Shown: positions 8,949 to 17,660 of the stretch, piece after piece
Layout of the letters: each line of letters starts with the position of its first letter
How positions within the stretch are numbered: position 1 is the first letter of the stretch
Source: Paraburkholderia aspalathi
GTDB taxonomy: Bacteria > Pseudomonadota > Gammaproteobacteria > Burkholderiales > Burkholderiaceae
Length of the DNA stretch: 64,000 nt
Reading direction: 5' to 3'
Assembly: GCF_900116445.1 (NCBI RefSeq)
Contig: NZ_FPBH01000014.1
Span: 152,059 to 216,058, forward strand
The notes under the pieces: generated by a model
The model's input: the letters and a program-made list of their open reading frames with translations, nothing else
Databases searched by the model: none
Told to the model about the DNA's origin: nothing
Position numbers and translations under genes: made by a program

Positions 8949-9299
8949 ATGAAAACCATTCTGGTCGTGGACGACGAGTTCGACATCCTCACGGTCTGGC
9001 GACTGTTGCTGGAGCGGCATGGCTATGCCGTATTGACGGCCTCCAACGGGGCGGCCGCGCTTGAACAGATCAACAAGACCCGGCCCGACATCATCGTGTC
9101 GGACTGCATGATGCCGGTCATGTCGGGGCTGCAACTGTGCGCCGCGCTTTACAACGACCCCAATCTGCGCGCGATTCCGATCATCCTGTGCAGCGCGGCC
9201 GCGGATATCCCCGTGCAACCGAATCCCAGCATCGCATACGCGCGCAAGCCGCTTTCATTCGACGCCCTTCTCGCGATGTTGCAGCGAATGGGAGTTTGA
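8949..9299 (+). CDS. Single-domain response regulator (receiver only)
   Basis: 116-residue CheY-like receiver with no output domain. The acidic pair is at 8-9 (VVDDE), the phospho-acceptor Asp52 in VSDCMMPVMSG, and the conserved Lys100 in ARKPLSF. It begins 6 bp after the KaiC-like gene, so both are probably made together, the receiver acting by binding a partner protein. No histidine kinase is encoded nearby. Confidence 0.88.
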   Translation: MKTILVVDDEFDILTVWRLLLERHGYAVLTASNGAAALEQINKTRPDIIVSDCMMPVMSGLQLCAALYNDPNLRAIPIILCSAAADIPVQPNPSIAYARKPLSFDALLAMLQRMGV

Positions 9300-9365
9300 C
9301 GGCTAGGTAAAACCCCGAATCCCTGGCAGACGCCACACGGACTAATCTCGGCACACCCATTAAAT

Positions 9366-9393
9366 AGAACGTCGTTCTGTTGAACAGAACGAC
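9366..9393. promoter_or_regulatory. Overlapping palindromes, probable IclR operator
   Basis: A perfect 23-bp dyad GTCGTTCTGT-TGA-ACAGAACGAC (9371-9393) overlaps a second one, AGAACG-T-CGTTCT (9366-9378), giving three alternating half-sites directly upstream of the MFS/CoA-transferase operon. The IclR gene at the far end of the operon is the best candidate to bind it; that link is inferred. Confidence 0.7.
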
Positions 9394-9420
9394 ACAGCAA
9401 GAGACTCCAAGGAGGATTCC

Positions 9421-10854
9421 ATGGCAAGCCTGCCGATCGAAGCACCCGGCGCGTCGCCCGATTCAAGCGCCGGTGCGCAGGGACTTACGACCGGCATCAA
9501 CGCGCGCATCGACCGACTTCCCGCGACGCGCACGGTATGGATGCTGGTATTCCTGCTGTCGATCGGCGGCTGGTTCGAGTTCTACGATCTGTTTTTTACG
9601 GCCTATGTCGGCCCGGGCCTCGTCAAAAGCGGGCTCTACGCGACGACCACCGCGTCGTTCTTCGGCGTGGCCGGGCTGGGCGCTTTTGTAGCGGCGTCGT
9701 TCGCGGGACTCTTCATCGGCACGTTCTTTTTCGCGGGCATGGCGGACCGCTATGGCCGCCGAACCGTGTTTACCGTATCGCTCCTGTGGTATTCCGCCGC
9801 CACACTGATCATGGCGCTGCAAACCAGCGCGCCGGCTATCAACCTGTGGCGCCTGATCGCGGGCATCGGCGTGGGCGTCGAACTGGTGACGATCGACACG
9901 TACGTCAGCGAACTCGTGCCGAAACATCTGCGTGGCCGCGCGTTCGCTTTCGTTCATCTGGTGCAGTACACCGCCGTGCCGTCGGTCGCCCTGCTTGCAT
10001 GGTGGCTCGTGCCGCAAACGCCGTACGGCGTCGACGGCTGGCGCTGGGTCGTGATCATCGGCGCGCTCGGCGCGGTCGTGGTGTGGGCGATTCGCCGGCG
10101 CGTGCCGGAAAGCCCGCGTTGGCTCGCGCAGCAAGGCCGCGCCGCCGAAGCGGAACAGGTCCTGCAGGCGATTGAAGCGAAAGTCGCGAAGCAATACGGC
10201 AAGCCATTGCCCGCCCCTGTCCCGACAGTCGAGCCCGCCACCACGAAGGCGGCCTTCCGTGAAATCTGGCAGCCGCCGTATCGCAAACGCGCGATCACGA
10301 TGCTCGTGTTCAACCTGTTCCAGGCGATCGGCTTCTACGGTTTCGCGTCATGGGTGCCGACCCTGCTGGTTTCGAAAGGCATAACGATCACGCACAGCCT
10401 GATGTACTCGTTCGTGATTGCAGCTTCGAATCCGTTCGGACCGCTGATCGGCATGGCGATCGCGGACCGCATCGAACGTAAGACCTTGATCGTGTTGTCG
10501 GCACTCGGTATCGCCGTGTTCGGCAGTCTGTTCGCGACGCAAACCTCGCCCGCCATGCTGATGACGCTCGGTGTGCTGATCACCCTTAGCGGCACACTGC
10601 TCTCGGTCGGCTATCACGCGTATCAGACCGAACTGTTCCCCACGCGCTTGCGGGCCCGCGCGGTCGGTTTCGTTTATTCGATGTCGCGTTTATCCGCGAT
10701 GTTTTCCGGCTTCATGATCGCCTTCGCGCTGCGCCACTTCCAGGTGCCGGGCGTGTTCGCGTTGATCACTGTGTCGATGGTGATGGTGATGGGCGCGATC
10801 GGCATCTTCGGGCCGCGTACCAACAATCGCAATCTCGACGAAATTTCGCATTGA
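9421..10854 (+). CDS. MFS transporter (sugar/organic-acid:H+ symporter type)
   Basis: 477-residue major facilitator starting after a strong AGGAGG site. Helix 1 contains GGWFEFYDLFFTAYVGPGL, loop 2-3 has GMADRYGRRTVF, and the after-helix-6 motif RRRVPESPRWL is the sugar-transporter-superfamily signature. The second half repeats the loop motif as GMAIADRIERK. It is the first gene of an operon with a CoA-transferase and a citryl-CoA-lyase-like protein, so it probably imports the organic acid that those enzymes activate and cleave. The substrate is unknown. Confidence 0.85.
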   Translation: MASLPIEAPGASPDSSAGAQGLTTGINARIDRLPATRTVWMLVFLLSIGGWFEFYDLFFTAYVGPGLVKSGLYATTTASFFGVAGLGAFVAASFAGLFIGTFFFAGMADRYGRRTVFTVSLLWYSAATLIMALQTSAPAINLWRLIAGIGVGVELVTIDTYVSELVPKHLRGRAFAFVHLVQYTAVPSVALLAWWLVPQTPYGVDGWRWVVIIGALGAVVVWAIRRRVPESPRWLAQQGRAAEAEQVLQAIEAKVAKQYGKPLPAPVPTVEPATTKAAFREIWQPPYRKRAITMLVFNLFQAIGFYGFASWVPTLLVSKGITITHSLMYSFVIAASNPFGPLIGMAIADRIERKTLIVLSALGIAVFGSLFATQTSPAMLMTLGVLITLSGTLLSVGYHAYQTELFPTRLRARAVGFVYSMSRLSAMFSGFMIAFALRHFQVPGVFALITVSMVMVMGAIGIFGPRTNNRNLDEISH

Positions 10855-10879
10855 ACGCATTGAACAAGAGGCTTCAAAG

Positions 10880-12079
10880 ATGACGCTGCCGTTGGCTGGA
10901 GTACGGGTACTGGATTTATCGAATGTGTTGGCGGGACCCTTTTGCGCATATCAACTCGCGCTGCTCGGCGCCGACGTGATCAAGGTCGAACACCCCGAGG
11001 GCGGAGATCTTGCGCGGCGTTTGGGCGCCGACAAGGGCGCATCCATGCGCAACATGGGCGCCTCGTTCGTCGCGGTGAATGCGGGCAAGCAGTCCATCAC
11101 GCTCAATCTGAAAGACCCGCGCGGCAAGGCCATTTTGCGCGAGCTCGTCAAAACCGCGGACGTGCTGGTCGAAAACTTCCGGCCCGGTGTGATGACGCGG
11201 CTCGGCCTCGATTTCGACGCCCTGCGTGAAGTGAATCCCAAGCTCGTGTATTGCGCGATCTCCGGCTTCGGCATGGACGGCGAGTTTTCGAAACGCCCGG
11301 CCTACGATCAGATCATTCAGGGCATCTCGGGCGTGATGAGCGTGACCGGCGATGCCGACAGCGCACCATTGCGCGTCGGCTATCCGGTATCGGATACCGT
11401 AGGCGGTCTCACGGCGGCGTTCGGCATCTGCGCCGCATTGGTCGACGCCCGCGCGAGCGGACACGGCCGCATGCTCGACGTCTCGATGCTGGAAGCCACG
11501 CTGGCGACGATGGGCTGGGTCGTGTCGAACTATCTGAATGCCGGCGTCACGCCCGAGCCGATGGGCAACGAGAACTTCACCGCCGCGCCTTCGGGCACCT
11601 TCAAAACCGGCGACGGCCCCCTCAACATCGCCGCGAACGAGAACAAGCAGTTCGCGAGCCTCTGCCATCTGATCGGCCGTGCGGATCTGCTCGATGACGC
11701 GCGCTTCTCCGAGCGCAACGCGCGCAAAGTGAATCGCGCAGCATTGAAAGCCGAAATCGAAGCGGCACTGGCAAGCGACAGCGCGACGAACTGGGAAGCC
11801 AAATTCTTCGAAGCAGGTGTGCCGGCCGGGCGCGTGATGTCGGTGCCGGAGATTCTCGCGCACCCGCATCTGGAATCGCGCGAGTTCATCCGCGAATTTG
11901 CCGGCGACGGCGCCACTGAGCGGCAACGCGTCACCCGTGCGGGCTTTCGCCTCTCCGATGCCGACACGGCACCGACCGCACCCGCGCCGGTTCTATCCGC
12001 TCACACGCGCGAACATCTCGCCTCGCTCGGTTACGACGACGCGCAAATCGACCATCTACGCTCCGAAGGAGTGATCTGA
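10880..12079 (+). CDS. CaiB/BaiF (class III) CoA-transferase
   Basis: 399-residue class III CoA-transferase, which moves CoA between carboxylic acids through an enzyme-bound aspartyl anhydride. The N-terminal block PLAGVRVLDLSNVLAGPF, KVEHPEGGD at 35-43, ENFRPGVMTRLGL at 98-110 and the catalytic Asp143 in RPAYDQIIQGISG fit the family well. It starts 25 bp after the MFS gene and is followed 2 bp later by the citrate-synthase-family gene. It likely forms the CoA thioester of the imported acid, which the next enzyme would cleave. Confidence 0.9.
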   Translation: MTLPLAGVRVLDLSNVLAGPFCAYQLALLGADVIKVEHPEGGDLARRLGADKGASMRNMGASFVAVNAGKQSITLNLKDPRGKAILRELVKTADVLVENFRPGVMTRLGLDFDALREVNPKLVYCAISGFGMDGEFSKRPAYDQIIQGISGVMSVTGDADSAPLRVGYPVSDTVGGLTAAFGICAALVDARASGHGRMLDVSMLEATLATMGWVVSNYLNAGVTPEPMGNENFTAAPSGTFKTGDGPLNIAANENKQFASLCHLIGRADLLDDARFSERNARKVNRAALKAEIEAALASDSATNWEAKFFEAGVPAGRVMSVPEILAHPHLESREFIREFAGDGATERQRVTRAGFRLSDADTAPTAPAPVLSAHTREHLASLGYDDAQIDHLRSEGVI

Positions 12080-12081
12080 AC

Positions 12082-12906
12082 ATGACGCAAGCATTCGACG
12101 CCGCCAAGCTCGCCGCCGAGTACTGGAGCACCTCGATCATCGATATCCATCCCGGTTCGATCAAGGTGCGCGGTTTCCCGATTCAGGAGTTGATCGGCAA
12201 CGTCAGCTTTCCGCAGATGATCTGGCTGATGCTGCGCGGCGAACTGCCCGATGCCGCGCAAGCGCGCTTGTTCGAAGCGGCGTTGGTGGCATCGGTCGAT
12301 CATGGTCCGCATGCACCGTCGATTGCAATCTCGCGGATGGCGACCAGTTGCGGTTTGCCGTTGAACGGCGCGATGGCCTCGGCGATCAATGCACTGGACG
12401 ATGTGCATGGCGGTGCCGGTCAGCAGGCGGTCGAACTGTACGATTCCATCGCCGAACGCATACAAGCAGGTGCCACGTTGGAAGATGCGGTCGAGCAAGG
12501 TGTCGATGCTTTCACCGCCGAACACGGCAAGTATTTGCCCGGCTTCGGGCACCGCTTTCATCCGGTCGATCCGCGCGCCATCCGGCTTCTTTCGCTCGTG
12601 GACGAAAGCGTCGAACAGCAAAGCATCAGCGGACGATACGCCGCTATCGCGCGCGGCATTGAAGCCTTGCTCAAGCAACGCAAGAACAAGCCCGTACCGA
12701 TGAATATCGACGGCGCTACCGCCGTGATCTACGCGGAACTCGGCTTTGCGCCGGAGCTGGCACGCGGGGTGTTCTGCCTGTCACGCGCGGTCGGCATTCT
12801 GTCGCATGCATGGGAGCAACGCGGACGCAACGAGCGCAACAAAGGCCCGATGCCGCGCCAGATGAGCTACACGTACACGGGCAAGCCCGAGCGTCACCTG
12901 TCCTGA
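12082..12906 (+). CDS. Citrate-synthase-fold protein, citryl-CoA-lyase-like
   Basis: 274 residues, much shorter than a true citrate synthase (~430), and matching proteins annotated as citryl-CoA lyase. Family landmarks are VDHGPHAPS, DDVHGGAGQQAVELY with an active-site His, and PGFGHRFHPVDPRA with a second His followed by Arg. The C-terminus HAWEQRGRNERNKGPMPR resembles the end of the citrate-synthase fold. Because it is translationally close to a CoA-transferase (2-bp gap), I infer it splits a hydroxyacyl-CoA made by that enzyme. Its 3' end overlaps the convergent IclR gene by 13 bp. Confidence 0.78.
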   Translation: MTQAFDAAKLAAEYWSTSIIDIHPGSIKVRGFPIQELIGNVSFPQMIWLMLRGELPDAAQARLFEAALVASVDHGPHAPSIAISRMATSCGLPLNGAMASAINALDDVHGGAGQQAVELYDSIAERIQAGATLEDAVEQGVDAFTAEHGKYLPGFGHRFHPVDPRAIRLLSLVDESVEQQSISGRYAAIARGIEALLKQRKNKPVPMNIDGATAVIYAELGFAPELARGVFCLSRAVGILSHAWEQRGRNERNKGPMPRQMSYTYTGKPERHLS

Positions 12907-13658
12907 ACTTCGGCCGCGCGCCGCTGCGCGTTGCGCATTGCGCGCGAGTCGCCGCCTAATGCATCCGTTGCGCGTGCGGCGCAATCGAACAGCGCGCCGA
13001 GATTGCTCTCGAGGAACGCCTGATCGATGCGAGAACTCGGGCCAGCAAGCGTCAGCACGCCACGCAAACTTTGCCGCACACCGAACACCGGCATCGACAC
13101 CCCCGCCGTCTCGCGGTCACGCTCGCCGATCGACACACAGTAGAAATCCTCGCGGATCTTCTCGTACGGCTCGCCCGGCTTGCCGCCGAACGCCAGCAAT
13201 GCAAGACCGCCCGAGCCGCTTTCCAGCGGCAGCACGTCACCTTCGCGCACGTGAAATCGCACCGCATGCGTCGAGTCCACACGATGCAGACACACACGCA
13301 CCGCCTCGTCGCGCACATAAAAGGAGACGCTTTCGCCGCTCGTTTCAGCGAGTTCACGCATCAGCGGCACCACAATGTCGCCGACGTTCAGGCTGCGCTG
13401 ATACAACGCGCCGAGCATGAAGGTGGCGGAGCCGAGTTGATAGCGGCCGTCGTCTAGTCGCAGCAGCAGGCGGTGCTGAATCAGCGAACCCGCCAGCCGC
13501 AGCAGCGTGCTCTTGTAGAGGCCCGTGCGAGCCGCGAGCTCGGCGAGCGTGAGCGCGACGTCGTCCGGCCTGAAGGCGAACAGAATCGCGCAAGCACGAT
13601 CGATGACGGCAACGCCCTCGCTTTCCTTTGAGTTTGATTTGTCCGCAGGCGTTGGCAT
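12894..13658 (-). CDS. IclR-family transcriptional regulator
   Basis: 254 residues with an N-terminal winged helix (VIDRACAILFAF...LTLAELAARTGLYKSTLLRLAGSLIQHRLL) and a C-terminal IclR effector domain (DIVVPLMRELAETSGESVSFYV; GGLALLAFGG; VSIGERDRETAGVSMPVF). It converges on the MFS/CoA-transferase/lyase operon and overlaps its last gene by 13 bp. The double palindrome at 9366-9393 is its likely target. Confidence 0.88.
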   Translation of the reverse strand: MPTPADKSNSKESEGVAVIDRACAILFAFRPDDVALTLAELAARTGLYKSTLLRLAGSLIQHRLLLRLDDGRYQLGSATFMLGALYQRSLNVGDIVVPLMRELAETSGESVSFYVRDEAVRVCLHRVDSTHAVRFHVREGDVLPLESGSGGLALLAFGGKPGEPYEKIREDFYCVSIGERDRETAGVSMPVFGVRQSLRGVLTLAGPSSRIDQAFLESNLGALFDCAARATDALGGDSRAMRNAQRRAAEVQDR

Positions 13659-13961
13659 GAGTTGGCGTAAATGACGTTACTTCATATCGAAGTGGAAATT
13701 TTACGCCATGACGCGGGGCTGTCATACCAGGCGGTGGTTCTTCGGGGCCGAAACAGCCGGAAATCAGCGGCTGGGCGGTGAAAGCCGTCGGAACTTGGCG
13801 CCACTGGGGCAAAGCACGCACTGTGAATGCACGTTGAGACGATCGCGCCATTTGTTGAGCCGTTCCGGCATTCAGCGTTTTGCCGCCGCCCTCTACAGTG
13901 CGTTATCGAACGCGCAACGCCGGAGCATTGGAGCGCGTCGCAACGTTTCGGAGGATCAGAG
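13659..13961. other. Intergenic, divergent promoter region
   Basis: About 300 bp between the divergent IclR and TehA-like genes. It must hold both promoters, but I could not pick a convincing -35/-10 pair or operator. Confidence 0.4.
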
Positions 13962-14972
13962 ATGAACAGCAATCGTGGCACGATTCCAGTTTCTTTCTTC
14001 GGGATCGCGGTGGGCGCGCTGGCGTTCGCCAACTTGTGGCGCGTGGCGATCAGGGTGTGGCATCTGCCAACAAGCGCTGGAGACGTGTTGAGCGTCGCAG
14101 CGCTTGCGGCTTGGGTTGTCGTTCTGCTTGCTTACGGGCATAAGTGGTTGACGCACGCAGCCGAAGCTCGCGCGGAAATGCAGCATCCGGTGCAATCGTC
14201 TTTTGCAGCGCTCGGGCCGGTTTCGAGTTTGCTTGCCGCGCAGATCTTGCAGACTTACGCGCATTCGGTTGCGCTTGCACTGTTCGGCGTCGCCGTGGTC
14301 GCGCAATTGGTGCTCGGCGTGTACCTGCATGGACGGCTGTGGCAAGGTGGCCGCAAGCCTGAACTGATCACGGCGGCCATTTATCTGCCAACCGTCGCGT
14401 CGAGTTTTGTCGCGGGGACTGCAGCGGCTACCTTTGGTTTTCATCAGCTGGGCGGGCTGTTCTTCGGCGCCGGCGTACTGTCCTGGCTCGCGATCGAATC
14501 GATGATTCTGCACCGCGCCGCCGTGCACGAACCACTGCCCGAAGCATTGCGTCCGGTCCTCGGCATTCAACTCGCGCCGCCGGTGGTGGGCGGTGTGACG
14601 TATCTGAGCTTGAGCAGTGGTACGCCTGATCTGATCGCGCTGATGCTGCTCGGTTATGGGCTCTACCAGGCGTTGATGCTGTTGCGTCTGCTGCCGTGGA
14701 TTCGTCAGCAAGCATTCGTGCCGGGATACTGGGCGTTCAGCTTCGGTGTAGCCGCATTGCCGACGATGGCGATTCGCATAGTCGAACGAGGCGCAACGGG
14801 TCCGCTCGAATGGATCGCGCCGGTTTTGTTCATCGCGGCGAATGTGGTGATTGGAATTCTGGTAGTGAAGACGCTCAGGTTGCTGGTGCGAGGGAAGTTG
14901 ATTCCGGCTGTTGTTGAGGCACGGCCCGCGCCTCGGATTCCCGTTGACTCTCGGACGGCGAGCATCAGCTAG
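13962..14972 (+). CDS. TDT/SLAC1-family membrane channel (TehA-like)
   Basis: About 336 residues with roughly ten hydrophobic helices and no soluble domain. The opening GTIPVSFFGIAVGALAFANLWR is characteristic of the tellurite-resistance/dicarboxylate transporter family, as are the periodic Gly and Pro in the helices. The ATG at 13962 follows GGAGGATCAGAG, an excellent ribosome site; the open frame extends upstream but that part is not membrane-like. TehA homologues are anion channels; the physiological ion here is unknown. Confidence 0.82.
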   Translation: MNSNRGTIPVSFFGIAVGALAFANLWRVAIRVWHLPTSAGDVLSVAALAAWVVVLLAYGHKWLTHAAEARAEMQHPVQSSFAALGPVSSLLAAQILQTYAHSVALALFGVAVVAQLVLGVYLHGRLWQGGRKPELITAAIYLPTVASSFVAGTAAATFGFHQLGGLFFGAGVLSWLAIESMILHRAAVHEPLPEALRPVLGIQLAPPVVGGVTYLSLSSGTPDLIALMLLGYGLYQALMLLRLLPWIRQQAFVPGYWAFSFGVAALPTMAIRIVERGATGPLEWIAPVLFIAANVVIGILVVKTLRLLVRGKLIPAVVEARPAPRIPVDSRTASIS

Positions 14973-15106
14973 GAACCCTACGTTTTTTCGGAAGGCAGGG
15001 TGCGGTCGTGTCCGAACATACTATAAAGAGATGCCTTTTGCTTTGACGGGGCGGATAAAATTCCGATCTTCTCCGATGCCTGTCAGGCAAAAATACAAGG
15101 GCATTA

Positions 15107-15655
15107 ATGAGCAGATTTGTACGATTCGATCTGTCAGTAGAGTTGACAACAGAGTTGCTGCGAAGGCACCAAACAGGTCGCCTCGCGGAGAGCGACTACC
15201 GTCACCAAGTGCTCATCGGCCGTTTCACGAAGGAGGCGCTGACAGTGATCGACATCCCTGATCGCGCCGTTGTTACGTCAGTCCGCCTTCTTGTCAAAAT
15301 CATGGAGAAGCATGGCCTGCCTCCCGAAACGGTTGCCTCGCTACGAGAACTGATCCTTAAACCCGTCGCTGTGTATGAGTCGGCCACTGAGCGCGATAGC
15401 ATCGTGGTGGTTACGATCGAAATGCCCGACGATAGCAATCCGCTGCTTGTCACGATCCGTGTCGACGTGCCAGACTCAGCGAACAAGCCGAACATGCATT
15501 GGATGGTGAGCGCCTATGCGAAAGATGATCCCGAGATCGTCAAGCGCTGGGAGGCAAATGGACTTCTGATTTGGAAGCGCGAGCCGATGGTTAAAGTCAC
15601 CATCGACCCGGCAGGCCAGGTGGAAGAAACTGCGACCGCCGAGTCCAATACCTAA
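15107..15655 (+). CDS. Hypothetical protein, possible MuF-C/PBECR-like nuclease-fold domain
   Basis: 182 residues, no signal peptide or membrane helix. I do not recognise it with confidence. The middle and C-terminal part (ILKPVAVYESATERDSIVVV, NPLLVTIRVDVPD, MHWMVSAYAKDDPEIVKRW) has the rhythm of domains attached to phage MuF proteins and related polymorphic-toxin nuclease folds: an NP-x-AV-x-S segment, then 'VV..E..D..NP.LV.I', then 'S.Y.K'. Here it stands alone as a single gene with no immunity-like partner beside it. The ATG follows AAGGGCATTA. Confidence 0.5.
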   Translation: MSRFVRFDLSVELTTELLRRHQTGRLAESDYRHQVLIGRFTKEALTVIDIPDRAVVTSVRLLVKIMEKHGLPPETVASLRELILKPVAVYESATERDSIVVVTIEMPDDSNPLLVTIRVDVPDSANKPNMHWMVSAYAKDDPEIVKRWEANGLLIWKREPMVKVTIDPAGQVEETATAESNT

Positions 15656-15665
15656 GCCGAAAATG

Positions 15666-15686
15666 AAAAAAGACCGCGACGCGGCC
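15666..15686 (-). terminator. Rho-independent terminator on the minus strand
   Basis: On the minus strand GGCCGC-GTC-GCGGTC forms a short stem directly followed by six T. It is downstream of the DUF4126 gene and the only structure in that 190-bp gap. Confidence 0.5.
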
Positions 15687-15846
15687 TAGAAATGAAAATG
15701 CCTAAGTCCACGGATAGCCAACCGTCTGCTGCTAGTCAGGTATTTATCGTAGCCCTTAGGCAGAGCTGATTATGCGCGTCGATGGGTATTTTGTCAAACG
15801 GCACCAATGACTTCCGCACACTGATGCGGACAAAAACTCACTTAAG

Positions 15847-16311
15847 TCAACGCAACGCCATCACGATCACCACAGCGCCAACGATCGCCACCGCGTCTTC
15901 GATCAACGCGGCCGGCAAGTCACGGCCGAATGTGCGCGCCAACGCAGCTCTCACTCTCGCGCCACCCAAGGTGCCGATCACCGCACCCACCACCCCGGCA
16001 ATCAAACCACCCACCAAGCCGCCATGTGCGGCCCCGATCGCCGCGCCACTCAACCCACCCAGGACGATACGCGCGCCGAATTGCATCGGCACGGTACGGC
16101 TAGGTGTCTTGGGCAATTGGTCGGTAATCAGTTCGACGATCGCCAGCACAGTGAAGATATACGGTGTGGCAGCAAAGCCGAGAAATGCCAGCGGCGTGTC
16201 CTGCAGCGGCAACCACCCCAGATGCGCCGCCCAACTGATGGCCGCGGGAGCGGTCATCGCGCGGAGTCCGGCCACTACACCGATTAGCAATGCAACGACA
16301 TAGAGAGGCAT
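15847..16311 (-). CDS. DUF4126 family membrane protein
   Basis: 154-residue, very hydrophobic protein with about four helices and Gly-rich packing (GLRAMTAPAAISW; GGLSGAAIGAAHGGLVGGLIAGVVGAVIG split by helices; RTVPMQFGARIVLGG). The pattern 'R-A-M-T-[AP]-P-A..W' near the start is typical of DUF4126. Function unknown. It is a single-gene unit with its own terminator-like hairpin downstream. Confidence 0.7.
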   Translation of the reverse strand: MPLYVVALLIGVVAGLRAMTAPAAISWAAHLGWLPLQDTPLAFLGFAATPYIFTVLAIVELITDQLPKTPSRTVPMQFGARIVLGGLSGAAIGAAHGGLVGGLIAGVVGAVIGTLGGARVRAALARTFGRDLPAALIEDAVAIVGAVVIVMALR

Positions 16312-16625
16312 AGGAGACTCCGAACCAAGACCAATACTGCGCGGTTGGACAAGCCGACGGCTTACCTGGACGAACGTCGGCGGGAGGTGTCACGCAATCA
16401 CTTGCACAATCAACTTCTCACCGCGTAAGTCGAGGCCGATCCCCAGTTGTCGGTTCAGTTGCCAAATTCGTCGCCCCCTTCGGTGTGGCCCTAGTGTCGC
16501 ACGATTCGTCTTTCAACCGTCAGCGAAGGACGCGGGCCGTTTTTTCCCACGAACGGTCCGCCTTTCTCCCGTGGTCAGCGCGTTTGCACCACGAACCGGT
16601 TCATGCGCTGAACGTGCTCACTCCA
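16312..16625. other. Intergenic, no gene seen
   Basis: About 310 bp between DUF4126 and the beta-lactamase gene. No coding frame or RNA gene is supported here. Confidence 0.4.
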
Positions 16626-17561
16626 TCAAACCGACGCCACGATCAACGCCCCGACGTTGGCAATCGCCGCATTGCTGCGCGCCGCATCACCGCTCGTCTC
16701 GGTGAGGTAGACCGTCACGAGAATCGGCCCGCGTCCCGGCGGCCACAGAATCGCGACGTCGTTTGCCGTGCCGTGATCGCCGGTGCCGGTTTTATCGCCG
16801 ACGCCCCAATCCTTCGGCAGCTTCGCGCGAATCCGTTCGCCACCGGTCTGGTTGGCGGCAAGCCAGGCCAGCAGTTGCGCACGCGACGGCGAAGACAAAC
16901 GCTCGCCCAGCAGCAGCTCACGCAGATTGCCGAGCATGGCGTTGGGCGTGGTGGTATCGCGCGGATCGCCGGGCGTCGCTTCGTTCAGCGTCGGCTCATT
17001 GCGGTCCAGCCGCGTGATGCCATCGCCAATACTGCGCGCGAACGCGGTCAAAGCTGCGGGGCCGCCAAAGCTCGCCAGCAACAGATTCGCCGCCGTGTTG
17101 TCGCTGAGCGTAATGGCCGCCTTGCACAAATCGGCGACGCTCATCCCCGCGTCGCCAGTGCGCTCGCGAGTGTGCTGGCTGGTAGCGGGCGAGTACGGCA
17201 CAAGATCGCTTTTGGAAAACACGATGCGCCGTTCCAGGTCTTCTTGTCCGCGATCCACGCGCGTCAAGACGAAACCCGCCGCCAGCAGTTTGAACGTGCT
17301 GCACATCGGAAACCGCTCGTCCGTCCGCAAACCGGCGTGCAATCCGGAGGTCGTGTCGACGATCGAAACGCCCAGCCGCCCACCGCTTTCCGCTTCGATC
17401 TGCGCGAGCCGTTGACGAATGGCGTCCGCCTTGGCCACGCTACCGCCCGGCTTTGCTGTGCCCGCCTTCACCGCTTTTCCGAACGCGCCACCACTGCCAA
17501 CCGCAACCCCAGCTATCGAAACGCCGAGCATCGCGCCCGCGAATTTCCGTCTTGTGATCAT
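16626..17561 (-). CDS. Class A beta-lactamase (PenA-like)
   Basis: 311-residue serine beta-lactamase acting in the periplasm. Active-site motifs are complete: CSTFK with Ser88 and Lys91 (Ambler 70/73), SDN at 153-155 (130-132), Glu189 in RNEPTLNEA (Glu166) and KTG at 257-259 (234-236). A Cys precedes the nucleophile (Ambler 69), as in Burkholderia PenA enzymes. The N-terminus MITRRKFAGAMLGVSIAG has a twin-arginine-like RRKF motif, suggesting Tat export. It is divergent from an AmpR-type LysR gene 99 bp away, the classic inducible arrangement. Confidence 0.93.
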   Translation of the reverse strand: MITRRKFAGAMLGVSIAGVAVGSGGAFGKAVKAGTAKPGGSVAKADAIRQRLAQIEAESGGRLGVSIVDTTSGLHAGLRTDERFPMCSTFKLLAAGFVLTRVDRGQEDLERRIVFSKSDLVPYSPATSQHTRERTGDAGMSVADLCKAAITLSDNTAANLLLASFGGPAALTAFARSIGDGITRLDRNEPTLNEATPGDPRDTTTPNAMLGNLRELLLGERLSSPSRAQLLAWLAANQTGGERIRAKLPKDWGVGDKTGTGDHGTANDVAILWPPGRGPILVTVYLTETSGDAARSNAAIANVGALIVASV

Positions 17562-17660
17562 CGCCGCTCCTTATATGAAGCCGCAACTATCGGTTTTTCG
17601 GCGCCCGCTGGCAAACGATGATAAGTTAGTCGATCCCCTAGAAAATCTTATGCCTCTGCC

